A DNA stretch of 58,822 nucleotides from Catenulispora pinisilvae (GCF_015356865.1 NZ_JAAFZA010000038.1:1-58822); one strand, 5' to 3'. Positions 25,644 to 35,180 are shown, numbered from the stretch's first letter. Notes: generated by a model from the letters alone, not told the origin. Numbers and translations are program-made.

Positions 25644-26539
25644 AGCTGGATCTCCCTGCGGCGCAGCGCCCACAACAACCCGCCACCGATCACCAGCGTC
25701 AGGCCGAACTGCAGGATCGCCAGCATCGAGCCGTATCCCAGCTGCGCGTCGCTGCCGAAGGCCGAGTCGTACATGTAGAGCCCCAGGGTCTTGGTGCCGA
25801 AGTTGCCGCCGGTCAGGACCAGGATCAGCGCGTACTCGCCGAGCGTGCCCATCGCGGTGAGGAAGACGTTGACGGTGGTGGCCGGGGCCAGCAGCGGCCA
25901 GGTGACGTGCCGGAAGACGCGCCACTTGCCGGCGCCGTCCAGGGCCGCGGCCTCGTAGACCGGCTTCGGGATGTTCCGCAGGCCGGCGATGTAGATCAGC
26001 ATCGAGTAGCCGGAGAACATCCAGATGTTCACCGCCATCACCAGCGGCAGGGCCAGGGTGTTGTCGCCGAGGAAGGCCGAGGTGCTGTGGAAGATGCCGT
26101 GCCAGGCGGTCTCGGCCGGGCCGGTGATCGGGTCCAGGATGAGCGCGAAGGTGGTGCCCACGACCGCGACCGAGAAGATCTGCGGCATGAAGATCAGCGC
26201 GCGGTAGAAGGTGTAGGAGCGGCCCGGGCGGTTCATCAGCATGGCCAGGCCCAGGCCGATGGCGTTCTGCAAGATGGTGACGCCGGCCACGTAGATCAGC
26301 GTGGTCTTGATGGCCGGCCACAACTCACCCCACAGGGCGGTGAAGCCGTTGGTGTAGTTGCAGAACCCGCAGAAGTTCACCGGCGTGCCGGGCAGCCCCG
26401 AGTACTGCGTGAACGAGTACACGATGGTCGCCAGCGACGGGTAGAGGCCGAACAACAGCCACCCGATCCCGGGGATCGAGATGCTGGCCCAGGGGATGAA
26501 CCGTCTGGTGCGTGAGGTTCCGAAGGGACAGCGTGACAC
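25640..26539 (-). CDS. CUT1 ABC transporter permease (MalF type)
   Basis: 299 residues with six predicted membrane helices and the EAA motif VYEAAALDGAGKWRVFRHVTW near 185-205. An early helix (ISIPGIGWLLFGLYPSLATIVYS) and the following periplasmic-side loop fit a MalF/MsmF-type first permease. The GTG at 26539 is chosen because GAGGAGGC lies 3-9 bases before it. It follows the binding protein gene by about 105 bp and is coupled to the second permease by a GTGA overlap. Confidence 0.88.
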   Translation of the reverse strand: MSRCPFGTSRTRRFIPWASISIPGIGWLLFGLYPSLATIVYSFTQYSGLPGTPVNFCGFCNYTNGFTALWGELWPAIKTTLIYVAGVTILQNAIGLGLAMLMNRPGRSYTFYRALIFMPQIFSVAVVGTTFALILDPITGPAETAWHGIFHSTSAFLGDNTLALPLVMAVNIWMFSGYSMLIYIAGLRNIPKPVYEAAALDGAGKWRVFRHVTWPLLAPATTVNVFLTAMGTLGEYALILVLTGGNFGTKTLGLYMYDSAFGSDAQLGYGSMLAILQFGLTLVIGGGLLWALRRREIQL

Positions 26540-26644
26540 GCCGCCTCCTCTCAACGGTGCTTGTGCGGCCCCGCGGGCCCGGCCCCGGCCCGCTTCACGG
26601 GGCCGGGAACCGGGCGTCGTCGCGCCGGGCCTAAGGGAGGGGTC

Positions 26645-28000
26645 TTACTTACCGATCGACTTCGTATAGGCGGACGCGGAGCGGTTCAAGATGGTGTCCA
26701 GGCTGTCCGAGCCGATCGGCGCCAGCTTGTAGTAGTCCGGCCCCGCGGCGTCGTTGGACGCCCCCTGCGGGATCCACGGCGTGGTCAGCTGCACGAACGA
26801 GTCCGACGTGTGCTGGTTCAGCCAGTCCATCCACGACGTGCCGGAGTTGCTGACCGCGGGCTCGGTGGACATCGAACCGGTGGCCTTGAGCCAGTTCTGG
26901 TAGTTGGCCGGGTCCGAGAACATCGTCAGCCACTGCATCGCCAGGTCCTTGTGCGGGGCCGAGGTCGGCACCACCCAGGTCAGGTCCGGCTTGACCGGCA
27001 CCCGGTTGTCCGCGGCGTTGTCGGTGCCCGGCATCACGAACAGGCCGACGTTCAGCTTCGGGTTGGCCTTCAAGATGGTCGAGGAGTCCCACGAACCGTC
27101 CAGCAGGAACGGGTAGTCGTCTGTCTTGACCGCCCATAGCCCCGGCGCGGTCTGCTGGTCCACACCCGCCGCGGCCGGCTCGATGTACTGCATCACCTGC
27201 TGGTACTTCGCGCCGATGTCCTTGTACGTCTGGTTGTTCCAGTTCTGCGTGCCGTTCCAGAACGCGTTGGCGCGGTCGGAGGAGACCTGCGTGGAGTCGG
27301 CGGGCTGCTTGCCGGCCATCAGCGTCTGGTTCTCGATGCCCTGCCAGATGCCGCCCTGCATGCCGACCTTGCCGGCCAGGAAGATCGGGGTCTTGCCGGC
27401 CGCCTTGAGTTTGGCGCAGTCGGCGAGGAACTCCGAGAACGTGGTCGGGACCGTCATGTTGTACTTGGCGAGCAGGTCCTTCTTGTACCAGATCGCCCCG
27501 GCCCCGGCGTACTCGGCGGCCATCACGCCGTACACGCCGCCGTTGTAGCCGATCGCCGACTGCTGCGCCGTCATGTCGTAGTTCTTCATGAACGGCTGGT
27601 CCTTCAGGTCGACCAGCTGGCCGGCCTCGATCAGCGCCGCGGGTCCCCCGGGCTTGATGTTGGTGAAGCTCGGCGGGAACGCCTTCTGCGTCGGGGCGAA
27701 CTGCGCCAGCACGTCCACCGACTTGGACTGCAACAGGCTGTTGGACAGCTGGCCCCAGGCGCCGTTCGCGGTCGAGGTGTTCTGGAAGTTGATCTTGACG
27801 TTCGGGTGCGCCTTCTCGAACTGCGCGTTGAGCGCCTTGGTGTAGTCCACCGCGCCGGGGTTCGTCCACTCGGCGATGGTGAGCGTCTCCTTGGGCCCGG
27901 CCGAGCCCGAGCCCGAGGACTTGCTGGACGAACACGCGGCGGCGCTCGTCGCGGCCACGACGGCCACGATGCCGATCGCGACCGATCTGCGGATGCTCAT
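26645..28000 (-). CDS. Extracellular sugar-binding lipoprotein
   Basis: 451 residues. A lipoprotein signal is present: MSIRRSVAIGIVAVVAATSAAAC, with the lipobox Ser-Ala-Ala-Ala-Cys (cysteine 23). A Ser/Gly linker and a family 1 solute-binding protein follow: TLTIAEWTNPGAVDY, WYKKDLLAKYNM near 175, and PDLTWVVPTSAPHKDLAMQWL near 340. The protein captures an oligosaccharide outside the membrane and delivers it to the two permeases. The ligand cannot be read from sequence. The ATG at 28000 is chosen because GGAGA precedes it and the signal begins there. Confidence 0.88.
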   Translation of the reverse strand: MSIRRSVAIGIVAVVAATSAAACSSSKSSGSGSAGPKETLTIAEWTNPGAVDYTKALNAQFEKAHPNVKINFQNTSTANGAWGQLSNSLLQSKSVDVLAQFAPTQKAFPPSFTNIKPGGPAALIEAGQLVDLKDQPFMKNYDMTAQQSAIGYNGGVYGVMAAEYAGAGAIWYKKDLLAKYNMTVPTTFSEFLADCAKLKAAGKTPIFLAGKVGMQGGIWQGIENQTLMAGKQPADSTQVSSDRANAFWNGTQNWNNQTYKDIGAKYQQVMQYIEPAAAGVDQQTAPGLWAVKTDDYPFLLDGSWDSSTILKANPKLNVGLFVMPGTDNAADNRVPVKPDLTWVVPTSAPHKDLAMQWLTMFSDPANYQNWLKATGSMSTEPAVSNSGTSWMDWLNQHTSDSFVQLTTPWIPQGASNDAAGPDYYKLAPIGSDSLDTILNRSASAYTKSIGK

Positions 28001-28040
28001 GACGACTGTCTCCGTTTCCTGACAAGTGGGAGCGAACGAA

Positions 28041-29390
28041 CTAGGGGCGTTGCAGGGCACCGTCACTCCGGCGCGGCGGGCGCCAGGCACGTCCGGGCTC
28101 GGCCTTGGCGGCCGGCGGGTACTTGGCGGCCAGGGCCTCGTCGAGGTCGACGCCGAGCCCCGGCGCGTACGACGGCCACAGGTGGCCGTCCCGGATCTCC
28201 GGACAGCCCGGGAAGACCTCCCGGTGCTGGTCGGCGAACAGGTGCTGCTCCTGGATCCCGAAGTTCGGGCTGGCCAGGTCCAGGGCGAGGTTCGCGGCGT
28301 GGCCGATCGGCGAGACGTCGCCGGGGCCGTGCCACGCCGTGCGGATCCCGAAGGTCTCGGCGAGGTTCGCCAGCCGCCAGGCCGGGGTCAGGCCGCCGAT
28401 CGCGGATATGTGGACCCTGATGAAGTCGCACAGGCGCTCGGTGACCACCGGCCGGTACTCGGCCGGGTTGACGAACAGCTCGCCGATCGCGATCGGCGTC
28501 GCGCTCTGGTTCCGGATGGCGCGGAGCCAGTCGAGGTCCTCCGGCGCTACCGGATCCTCGAGATAGAACAGGTCGTACGGCTCCAACTCCTTGGCCAGCC
28601 GCACGGCCTCGGTGGGATGCACCCGCTCGTGCACGTCGTGGATCAGCTCCACCTCCGAGCCCACCGTGCTGCGCAGGTGCTCGAACAAGCCGCGCACCGT
28701 CCGCAGATACGCGCGGGGATCCCACGCGTCGGCGACGAGCGCCCGCCGGATGCCCTCACCTCCGGCGGCGCCCGCCGCCTTCGGTGCGCCATAAGTACCG
28801 CCCCCAGGGACGGCGACCTGACAGCGCACGTACTTGTAGCCGGCCTCGATCCATTCCTGGACCTCCTCGGCGACCGCCTTGGCGTCCACCCCGGCGGCGT
28901 GGGTGTAGAGCGGGACCGCGGTGCGGCAGCGGCCACCGAGCAGCTGCCACACCGGGAGCCCGGCGACCTTCCCCTTGATGTCCCACAACGCCATGTCGAC
29001 GCCCGACAGCGCGTTGTTCAGAACGGGACCGGAGCGCCAGTACCCGGAGACATGCAGGGTACTGACGATGTCCGTGATGTCGGCCGGATCGCGGCCGATC
29101 AGCTGCGGCGCCAGGTATTCGTCGACCGCGGTGGCGACCGCCTTGGCGCGCTGGGTGAAGGTCGCGCACCCGAGCCCGTACAGGCCCGGCTGGTTCGTGT
29201 CGATCCGCACCACGACCAGCGTGGTGCCGGTCGGCGCGGTGAGGATCGTGCGGACGCCGGTGATGCGGACGCCTGAGGCGCCGCCGGAGCCGGTGTCCGC
29301 GGTGGTGCCTGGGTCGGTGCCCGAGTCCGGCCCGCCGGAGGGCGCCGCCCAAGGCGGTTCGGCGGGCCGGAGTTCGTCGTGCGAAGTCAC
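28041..29390 (-). CDS. Enolase-superfamily sugar-acid dehydratase, ManD (RspA) type
   Basis: 449 residues. After a disordered Pro/Gly-rich lead (about 1-40) comes a mandelate racemase-type protein. ManD markers are visible: YVRCQVAVPGGGTYGAP carries the Arg and Tyr of the family, LIHDVHERV has the catalytic His, FYLEDPV and AIGELFVNP are metal-binding ends of strands, and HGPGDVSPIGHAANLALDL is a ManD signature. The family contains D-mannonate and D-gluconate dehydratases, many of low efficiency. The start GTG at 29390 overlaps the stop of the GH gene (GTGA). It is unrelated in fold to UxuA, encoded in the same operon. Confidence 0.85.
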   Translation of the reverse strand: MTSHDELRPAEPPWAAPSGGPDSGTDPGTTADTGSGGASGVRITGVRTILTAPTGTTLVVVRIDTNQPGLYGLGCATFTQRAKAVATAVDEYLAPQLIGRDPADITDIVSTLHVSGYWRSGPVLNNALSGVDMALWDIKGKVAGLPVWQLLGGRCRTAVPLYTHAAGVDAKAVAEEVQEWIEAGYKYVRCQVAVPGGGTYGAPKAAGAAGGEGIRRALVADAWDPRAYLRTVRGLFEHLRSTVGSEVELIHDVHERVHPTEAVRLAKELEPYDLFYLEDPVAPEDLDWLRAIRNQSATPIAIGELFVNPAEYRPVVTERLCDFIRVHISAIGGLTPAWRLANLAETFGIRTAWHGPGDVSPIGHAANLALDLASPNFGIQEQHLFADQHREVFPGCPEIRDGHLWPSYAPGLGVDLDEALAAKYPPAAKAEPGRAWRPPRRSDGALQRP

Positions 29391-32383
29391 TTGCCGAGCC
29401 CCCAACGGGTGTCGATCCGGCCGCCGGTGAACTGCGCCCCGGTGCCCCAGAACGGGGCGAAGTTGTAGCAGCCCGAGGCGGTTCCCTCGTTCTGCGCCGT
29501 CCAGTACGTCGCGCCGTGCGCGCCGGTGCCGCGGTCGTTGACCTGGACCGCCATCGTGGCCTCGTGGACCTGGCCGGCCGGCAGGGCGTTGAGCGCCGCG
29601 TACAGATCAGGGAGCTGGTTCCAGTTGATCGCCAGCTCGTACGTCGTCGCCTTGTTGGTCTCGTCGCGGGTGAGGACCACCCGGCCGTCGGCGCCGGTGG
29701 TCGCGTGCGCGTCCAGCTGGCCCAGCGGCGTCGGGAGTACCGCGTTGGTCGGGTAGAACGTCTGGTAGTTCGTGCCGGGGGCCAGTTGGCGGTGCAGCTC
29801 GCCGGGGCCGAAGGGCAGGGTGGCCACGAACAGGTGTGAGGCGGAGACCAGACACTTGTCGTAGTGCGGGTCGCCGGCCAGCAGGTCGTCGGGGTTGGCC
29901 ACGACGTTGAAGCCGATCTGGACGCTGTCGGCGGCGAACGGGAACAGGTACTGGCCCTGCGCCGAGGCCCACACCAAGTTCGAGGACTGAGTCTGGTCCT
30001 CGATGACCGCGCGCAGGTACAGGCTCGTGCTGTCCCAGGCGGTCTGGAAGGTGTAGTCCTTCGTGTCGCTCACGCCGGCCAGCAGCACCGTGCTGCTCAT
30101 CGTGACCGGTACGACGCCGTTCCACTGGCTCGCGCTGCCCCCGACCGTGATCGAGCGGTTCGGGACGTAGGCCAGCTGGACGGTCTGCGAACCCTTCAGA
30201 TGGAAGCCGTCCCGGCCCGGGATCGTCACGTCGTAGGCGATCGGGTACTGGTTGTTCGGATCCACCTGGGAGGTCTGCGCCGGCCAGGAGACGATCTGGC
30301 TCTCACCCGGCGCCAGCATCACCGGCCGGGTCGCGCCCGGCACCGTCCAGCCGGCCGGCGGCGTCATCGTCACGTTGGCGTGCACGAAGCCCGGCGAGAC
30401 GTTCTCCACCCGCAGATCGATGGTGCTGTCGGCCCCGATCGGCTTCACGAACGACAGCGGCGTGACCTTCACCGGCTCGTCGTACGTGAACACCGCGCCC
30501 TCGGTCAGCGCCGTCTTCAGGTCGTTCGGCCGCAGATCCGTGTCGAAGTACAGGACCTCCCACGGGTTCAGCGGGAGCGTGACCGTGGACTTGCTGCCGT
30601 CGGCCAACTGCGTGCCGAGGTAGTCGTAGACGCGGACGTGCCGGGCGTTGTTCAGCGTCAGCGTGCCGGTGTAGCCGGCGCTCTGGTGCTCCATCGTGCC
30701 GTCGTAGAGCTGATCGGCGTAGATCGCCGCCCGGCCCTTGCCGTCGGCGTGCTTGAACAGGAAGCCCCACGTGGACTTCGCCGTCGGGTACAGCTCCTCA
30801 AGGAGCTGACAGTCCTCCAGCACCCGGGTCATCGTCGAGTAGGCGACGATCGGCGCGCTCGGGCTCTTGGTCTTGTTGTCGTACATGTTGAACTCGGCGC
30901 CCGAGTAGGTCGCGTCGTAGCACAGCGAGAACCAGAACACCTTGACCGGCGAGTTCTCCTCGGCCCCGGCCAGCATGTGCAGCAGGTAGTTCGGGGTCAG
31001 GGTGCGGGCCACGCCGTACTGCTGCATGTTCGCCGGATACGCCGTGAACTGAAGGCTTCCGGCGGTGCCCAGCTCGGTCTGCCACTGGCCGGCCCGGCCT
31101 TGGTTCTGGCCGTACTTCCGGTCCAGCTTGATCTGGGTCTTGGTCATCGCGTACTGCGTGGAGTCCGGGAAGCCGTACGCGTGGTTGACCGAACCGTCGA
31201 TGTAGCCGACCTTGTCCGAGCCGATCGCGTAGACGATGTCCCGGTTGTAGGTGACCGAGCCGCCGCCGATCAGGTTCACGTTCGGATAGTCCGGCTTGAC
31301 CAGGTCCCAGATCAGCTTGGTCATGTCGCGGTAGTCCTGCGCGGTGCCGGTCGCCCAGGACCAGCCGTGCACCCACGGCTCGTTCCACAGCTCCCAGTTC
31401 TCGACCAGGTCCTGCAACGGCGCGATGCTGTGGTACACCATCTCCGAGTGGGCGACCATGTCCTTGGGCCGGTTCTGGTACGGCAGCGGGATCGTGCCGT
31501 TGGGCAGCGGCTCCACGTTCCAGGACATGTTGTAGTTGATGCCGGCGATCGGCGTGATCCCCAGCGCCAGCCAGTCCTGGATCTCGGCGCGCGCGGCGTC
31601 GATCGCGCTCTGGTCCCAGAAGACGCCGGGCGAGGGGGCGACGGTGTCGGGCTCGACGGCGTTGACGCCGCGGGTCCACTTCACCCCCATGCGCGCGGCG
31701 ATCTGGCGGCTGGTGGCCCACGTGCCCTCGGGCCGGATGCCCAGGCCGAACGGCGAGTTCGGGCGCACCCCGGCCACCGTCTGCCGGATCACACCGAGGC
31801 CGTGGATGGCGCTTATCAGGACTGTGTTGTCGGACTTGGTGACGGTGACCGCCACCTGGTAGTGGTCCGGGCTCAGACTGCCCAGCGGGATCGTGACCAC
31901 GCCGGGGGAGCCGGCCGGGGCGCTGAACGCGGAGCTGCCGGTACCGAGCTGCGTGGTGCCGCGCCGGGTCAGGGTCCAGGCGATGGTGCCGGTCATGGCG
32001 ACGGTGCTGTTGAAGGTGACGACCAGTGCCGCCGCCGCCGTGCCGCTGTCGGCGTCGGCGATGTAGAGCCCTGTGGTGTCGGTGAAGTTGACGTCCACCA
32101 ACGGGATCCGGACCGCCGGGGCGGCCGCGTTCGTCAGGGCACCGGCTCTGGCCGGGACCGCCGAACCGCCGGCGCTCCCCGCGGCGTTCGCCGCGTCGGC
32201 CTGCGCGTTCTGGCTGCCGAGCATGTTGACCGCCGCGGTTCCGGCGGCGGCCGCCGCGCCGTAGCCCAGCGCGCGACGGCGGCTGATCTGCTTGCGGGTG
32301 ATCCGCTCGCGTTCGAGCGGGCCGGGGATACCGGGGATACCGGGTACTGCGGGGTGGTTCTCGGCGCCTTCCGGGTGGGTCAT
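29387..32383 (-). CDS. Tat-exported clan GH-A glycoside hydrolase with CBM9-like tail
   Basis: 998 residues. The N-terminus carries a twin-arginine signal (SRRRALGYGAAAAAGTAAV). The ATG at 32383 is chosen because GGAGG lies 8 bases upstream. Residues about 80-210 form an Ig-like domain. The catalytic barrel (about 210-560) has ENWELWNEPWVHGWSW with the acid/base Glu after Asn, and QWQTELGTAG as the likely nucleophile region, as in clan GH-A families such as GH39 or GH5. A beta domain with LTLNNARHVRVYDYLG follows the barrel. Later come a NEW3-like segment (MTPPAGWTVPGATRPVMLAPG) and a CBM9-like domain (about 780-990, AWDSTSLYLRAVIED, FAADSVQIGFNV). It probably cuts the polymer outside the cell and supplies the importer. 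Confidence 0.75.
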   Translation of the reverse strand: MTHPEGAENHPAVPGIPGIPGPLERERITRKQISRRRALGYGAAAAAGTAAVNMLGSQNAQADAANAAGSAGGSAVPARAGALTNAAAPAVRIPLVDVNFTDTTGLYIADADSGTAAAALVVTFNSTVAMTGTIAWTLTRRGTTQLGTGSSAFSAPAGSPGVVTIPLGSLSPDHYQVAVTVTKSDNTVLISAIHGLGVIRQTVAGVRPNSPFGLGIRPEGTWATSRQIAARMGVKWTRGVNAVEPDTVAPSPGVFWDQSAIDAARAEIQDWLALGITPIAGINYNMSWNVEPLPNGTIPLPYQNRPKDMVAHSEMVYHSIAPLQDLVENWELWNEPWVHGWSWATGTAQDYRDMTKLIWDLVKPDYPNVNLIGGGSVTYNRDIVYAIGSDKVGYIDGSVNHAYGFPDSTQYAMTKTQIKLDRKYGQNQGRAGQWQTELGTAGSLQFTAYPANMQQYGVARTLTPNYLLHMLAGAEENSPVKVFWFSLCYDATYSGAEFNMYDNKTKSPSAPIVAYSTMTRVLEDCQLLEELYPTAKSTWGFLFKHADGKGRAAIYADQLYDGTMEHQSAGYTGTLTLNNARHVRVYDYLGTQLADGSKSTVTLPLNPWEVLYFDTDLRPNDLKTALTEGAVFTYDEPVKVTPLSFVKPIGADSTIDLRVENVSPGFVHANVTMTPPAGWTVPGATRPVMLAPGESQIVSWPAQTSQVDPNNQYPIAYDVTIPGRDGFHLKGSQTVQLAYVPNRSITVGGSASQWNGVVPVTMSSTVLLAGVSDTKDYTFQTAWDSTSLYLRAVIEDQTQSSNLVWASAQGQYLFPFAADSVQIGFNVVANPDDLLAGDPHYDKCLVSASHLFVATLPFGPGELHRQLAPGTNYQTFYPTNAVLPTPLGQLDAHATTGADGRVVLTRDETNKATTYELAINWNQLPDLYAALNALPAGQVHEATMAVQVNDRGTGAHGATYWTAQNEGTASGCYNFAPFWGTGAQFTGGRIDTRWGLGK

Positions 32384-32414
32384 CTCTCGGGCCTCCATGG
32401 CGACGGAGTTGGTG

Positions 32415-34229
32415 TCAGACCTCTGTGATCTCGGTGATCAGGCACAGGCCGGACGGGGGCACCGCGATGGAGCTCGGCCCGAGGGCTAGGCGTGTGTGCT
32501 CCTCGCGGATGGTGCGACCGCAGGCGTCTGACACGGTCAGGCGCACGGCGGCTTGGTGCCGAAGGTCGAGGACGACGCGGCCGGAATCGGTGGCGTTGAC
32601 CACGGCGGCCTCACGGAGCCCGCTCAGGTCGAGCGGGACCAGGTGGTTCACGGTGTGCAGGACCGCGACCGCGCGCTCGGCGTCGGTGACGGTCGTCAAG
32701 GGATAGAGCTCGTCGGGGCGGCCGGCGCGCAGCCGGCCGCGGGTGAGCAGATCGCGGCGGTTCCGCCAGAAGCCGAGCCAGAAGGCGATCATCGCCCGGT
32801 GCTCGGCGGGCAGATCGGCGAGCCGCGTCGAGATCTGCGGGATGGTGTGCAGGACGGCCAGCAACTGCCGGGCCGCCTGCTCCGCGGTGCCGGACGCGTC
32901 CCACATCAGCATGTCGGAGTGGATCGCGACGTCCGGGGCGAGCAGCGCCAGGTCCAGGGACTTCACGCGGTTGGCGACCGCGTCGGCCGGGCAGTCGCTG
33001 GCGCGCAGCAGGTTGGCGTACTCGAGCATCGCAGGGCCGGTATACGGCTGGCGGAACTCGATGAGGAAGTCGGTGCCGCGGGCGGCGCGCAGCCGGTCGC
33101 GCAAGGCGGCCAGCAGGACGCGCATCGCGGTGCCGACGTCGGGGATCCAGCCTTCGGCGGCCGGTTCTCCGGTGGGCACAGCATCAGCGGTGTCACCCGC
33201 CTCGGCGTACGTCCCACTGGCGTACACCGAGGCGGAGTCCAGGAAATCGATCTTCAGGCCGTCCAGGCCGTAGGTCTCGACCAATCGTGCGCAGCGGTCG
33301 ACGACGAAGGCGCGGACCTCGGCGTGCCGCGGGTCCAGCACGTGGCAGCCCCATTCGGGCCGGGCGTGCGGGGCGAACCCGGCCAGCGCTTCACGCACCG
33401 CGCTGTCCTGTCCGAGCAACAGCGGGGCGATCCAGGCCATGTACTTCAGGCCGGCCGCGTGGACCTCGGCGACGTGCGCGGCGAAGTCCGGGAACTTGTC
33501 GGCGTCCGGTTCCCAGTCGCCGCAACCGGAATAGCCGCCGCCGGTGCCGCCGCGTTGCCAGCCGTCGTCCAGGATGAGGAGCCCGCATCCGGCTTCGGCG
33601 GCCAGCTCGGCCTCGGCCTCGACGGCCGCCGCGCTCACGTCTTGGTGGTAGGAGTACCACGTCGAGTAGGTCGCGGTCCGCCCGGCGTCCGGGACGGGCA
33701 GCGTTGTCTCAGGAGACTGCCAGCGCGCCAATTCGCGCAGCGCGTCGGCGTGCGGCTGCCCGGGCTCGGCTATTCGGATCCGGCAGACCTCGCCGGGCTC
33801 CAGGTCCATCGCCAGCCAGACGCCGAACCGGCCGGTGCGCTCGCCGACGCCGAACTTCAGCCGGGTGGTCGCGACCAGGCGGTCGGTGGCATAGGCGAGT
33901 AAGGCGTTTGCGCTGCCGTCGTACAGACAACCCAGCGGCGCCGAGCCGGCCAGGCCGATGGTGCGCCAGCCGGTCATCCAGTCCGCGGCCAGGTGGCGGT
34001 CCCAGCCGGCGGCCGGGTGCCAGTGGCCGACGGCGCCGCCGAGCGGGACGTCCAGACGTACCAACGTTGTCTGGGCCGTCCCACCGGCGAGCTCGGCGAC
34101 ACCACCCCCGGGTTCGGCGGTGAGGACCGGCGCCGGACCGGGGGTCAGCCGGGTGACGACGACACCGTGCACCTCAAGGGCACTGCCGTCGTACCACAGG
34201 TGACGCCGGTCGGTCAGCGGGGCCATCAT
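32415..34229 (-). CDS. GH36-type alpha-galactosidase
   Basis: 604 residues, cytoplasmic. Clan GH-D features are clear: ATYSTWYSYHQDVS near 190, LLILDDGWQ near 220, and KYMAWIAPLLLG. The nucleophile region is YGLDGLKIDFLDSAS and the acid/base region LLRASDCPADAV. It is shorter than classical GH36 enzymes (about 700), with a compact N-terminal sandwich. It probably removes terminal alpha-galactose or beta-L-arabinopyranose from imported oligosaccharides. The ATG-ATG start at 34229 follows GAGAGGAACG; the extra upstream codons would run into the promoter. It is the first gene of the ten-gene operon. Confidence 0.82.
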   Translation of the reverse strand: MMAPLTDRRHLWYDGSALEVHGVVVTRLTPGPAPVLTAEPGGGVAELAGGTAQTTLVRLDVPLGGAVGHWHPAAGWDRHLAADWMTGWRTIGLAGSAPLGCLYDGSANALLAYATDRLVATTRLKFGVGERTGRFGVWLAMDLEPGEVCRIRIAEPGQPHADALRELARWQSPETTLPVPDAGRTATYSTWYSYHQDVSAAAVEAEAELAAEAGCGLLILDDGWQRGGTGGGYSGCGDWEPDADKFPDFAAHVAEVHAAGLKYMAWIAPLLLGQDSAVREALAGFAPHARPEWGCHVLDPRHAEVRAFVVDRCARLVETYGLDGLKIDFLDSASVYASGTYAEAGDTADAVPTGEPAAEGWIPDVGTAMRVLLAALRDRLRAARGTDFLIEFRQPYTGPAMLEYANLLRASDCPADAVANRVKSLDLALLAPDVAIHSDMLMWDASGTAEQAARQLLAVLHTIPQISTRLADLPAEHRAMIAFWLGFWRNRRDLLTRGRLRAGRPDELYPLTTVTDAERAVAVLHTVNHLVPLDLSGLREAAVVNATDSGRVVLDLRHQAAVRLTVSDACGRTIREEHTRLALGPSSIAVPPSGLCLITEITEV

Positions 34230-34254
34230 CGTTCCTCTCAGGGGATTGGCTGGA

Positions 34255-34284
34255 ACCATAGCCACGCCGAGACAACGTTGTCCA
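34255..34284 (-). promoter_or_regulatory. Promoter of the ten-gene operon
   Basis: On the minus strand TGGACA (34284-34279) and TATGGT (34260-34255) are spaced by 18 bp, a reasonable sigma70-type pair, with the GH36 start codon 26 bases downstream of the -10. The LacI-type palindrome covers the -35 and spacer. Confidence 0.55.
34271..34282. promoter_or_regulatory. LacI-type operator, GACAACGTTGTC
   Basis: A perfect 12-bp palindrome with the central CG typical of LacI-family sites. It lies between the divergent GH36 operon and SMP-30 gene and overlaps the operon promoter, so repressor binding would block it. Related copies CGAGACAACGT occur at 36271-36282 in front of the nearby LacI gene and, imperfectly, at 34061-34075 inside the GH36 gene. 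Confidence 0.7.
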
Positions 34285-34317
34285 GAGTTTCAGCGAGGGA
34301 AAGGAAAGCGCATTCCC

Positions 34318-35169
34318 ATGTTCGATCCGGAGGTATTCGTACCCTGCGACGCCGAGGTGGGCGAGGGTCCGGTCGTCGACCACGCGGCCGGCGGGCTGCT
34401 CTTCGTCGACATCCCACGGGGCCGGCTGTTGCGGGCTGATCTGCACGTATCCGGCCCGGCGACCGAGCTCGCGGCCATCGGGATGTCCCTGGGGGCGGTG
34501 GCGCCGCGCCGAAGCGGAGGCTGGGTGGCCGCGTGTGCGCGGGGTTTCGGGACGCTGAGACCGGATGGTGACCTTACTGTTCAGTACCCTGTGTTAGACG
34601 ACCCGGCATTGCGGATGAATGATGCGAAATGTGATTCAGCGGGACGATTCTGGGCGGGCAGCACGGAATTGTCCTTCGAGCCGGGCCGCGGGGCGTTGCA
34701 CTGCTGGGACCCGCAGAGCGGCGTCCGCACCGTCGTGGAAGGCCTGACCCTGCCGAACGGGCTCGGCTGGAGCCCCGACGACACGGTCTTCTATCTGGCC
34801 GACAGCATGCGCCACGTGGTGCTGTCGGCGCCGTTCGACGTGCGGACCGGGACGATCGGGCCCTTCAGTGAGCTGATCCAGGTAGACGACGGTCTGCCGG
34901 ACGGCCTGTGCGTCGATGTGGACGGCTGCCTATGGCTCGCGGTCTGGGGCGCGGGGCAGGTGCGGCGCTACGATCCGCGCGGTCGGCTGATCGCGACCGT
35001 GCGCTTCCCGGTGTCGCAGCCCTCGTCCTGTGTGTTCGGCGCGGACGGGGCGCTGTTCGTGACCTCCGCGCGGGAAGGTACACACGCGGCCCAGGAGCCT
35101 TACGCCGGCTCGGTCTTCCTCATGGACGCCGGGGTACGGGGGGTGCCGGCAGGTATATTCGAGGCCTGA
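34318..35169 (+). CDS. SMP-30/gluconolaconase-type lactonase
   Basis: 283 residues of the SMP-30/gluconolactonase (LRE-like) six-bladed propeller family. The metal ligands are in place: Glu in CDAEVGEGPVV (near 14), Asn in LRMNDAKCD (near 100), Asn in LTLPNGLGWSPDD (near 145) and Asp in DGLPDGLCVDVDG (near 195). These enzymes open sugar lactones. In this locus the likely substrate is the aldarolactone made by uronate dehydrogenase; a gluconolactonase role is the alternative. AAGGAAAG lies 10 bases before the ATG. It is divergent from the ten-gene operon across a shared operator, so both are probably induced together, and it ends close to the convergent LacI gene. Confidence 0.82.
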   Translation: MFDPEVFVPCDAEVGEGPVVDHAAGGLLFVDIPRGRLLRADLHVSGPATELAAIGMSLGAVAPRRSGGWVAACARGFGTLRPDGDLTVQYPVLDDPALRMNDAKCDSAGRFWAGSTELSFEPGRGALHCWDPQSGVRTVVEGLTLPNGLGWSPDDTVFYLADSMRHVVLSAPFDVRTGTIGPFSELIQVDDGLPDGLCVDVDGCLWLAVWGAGQVRRYDPRGRLIATVRFPVSQPSSCVFGADGALFVTSAREGTHAAQEPYAGSVFLMDAGVRGVPAGIFEA

Positions 35170-35180
35170 TTTAATAGGGA

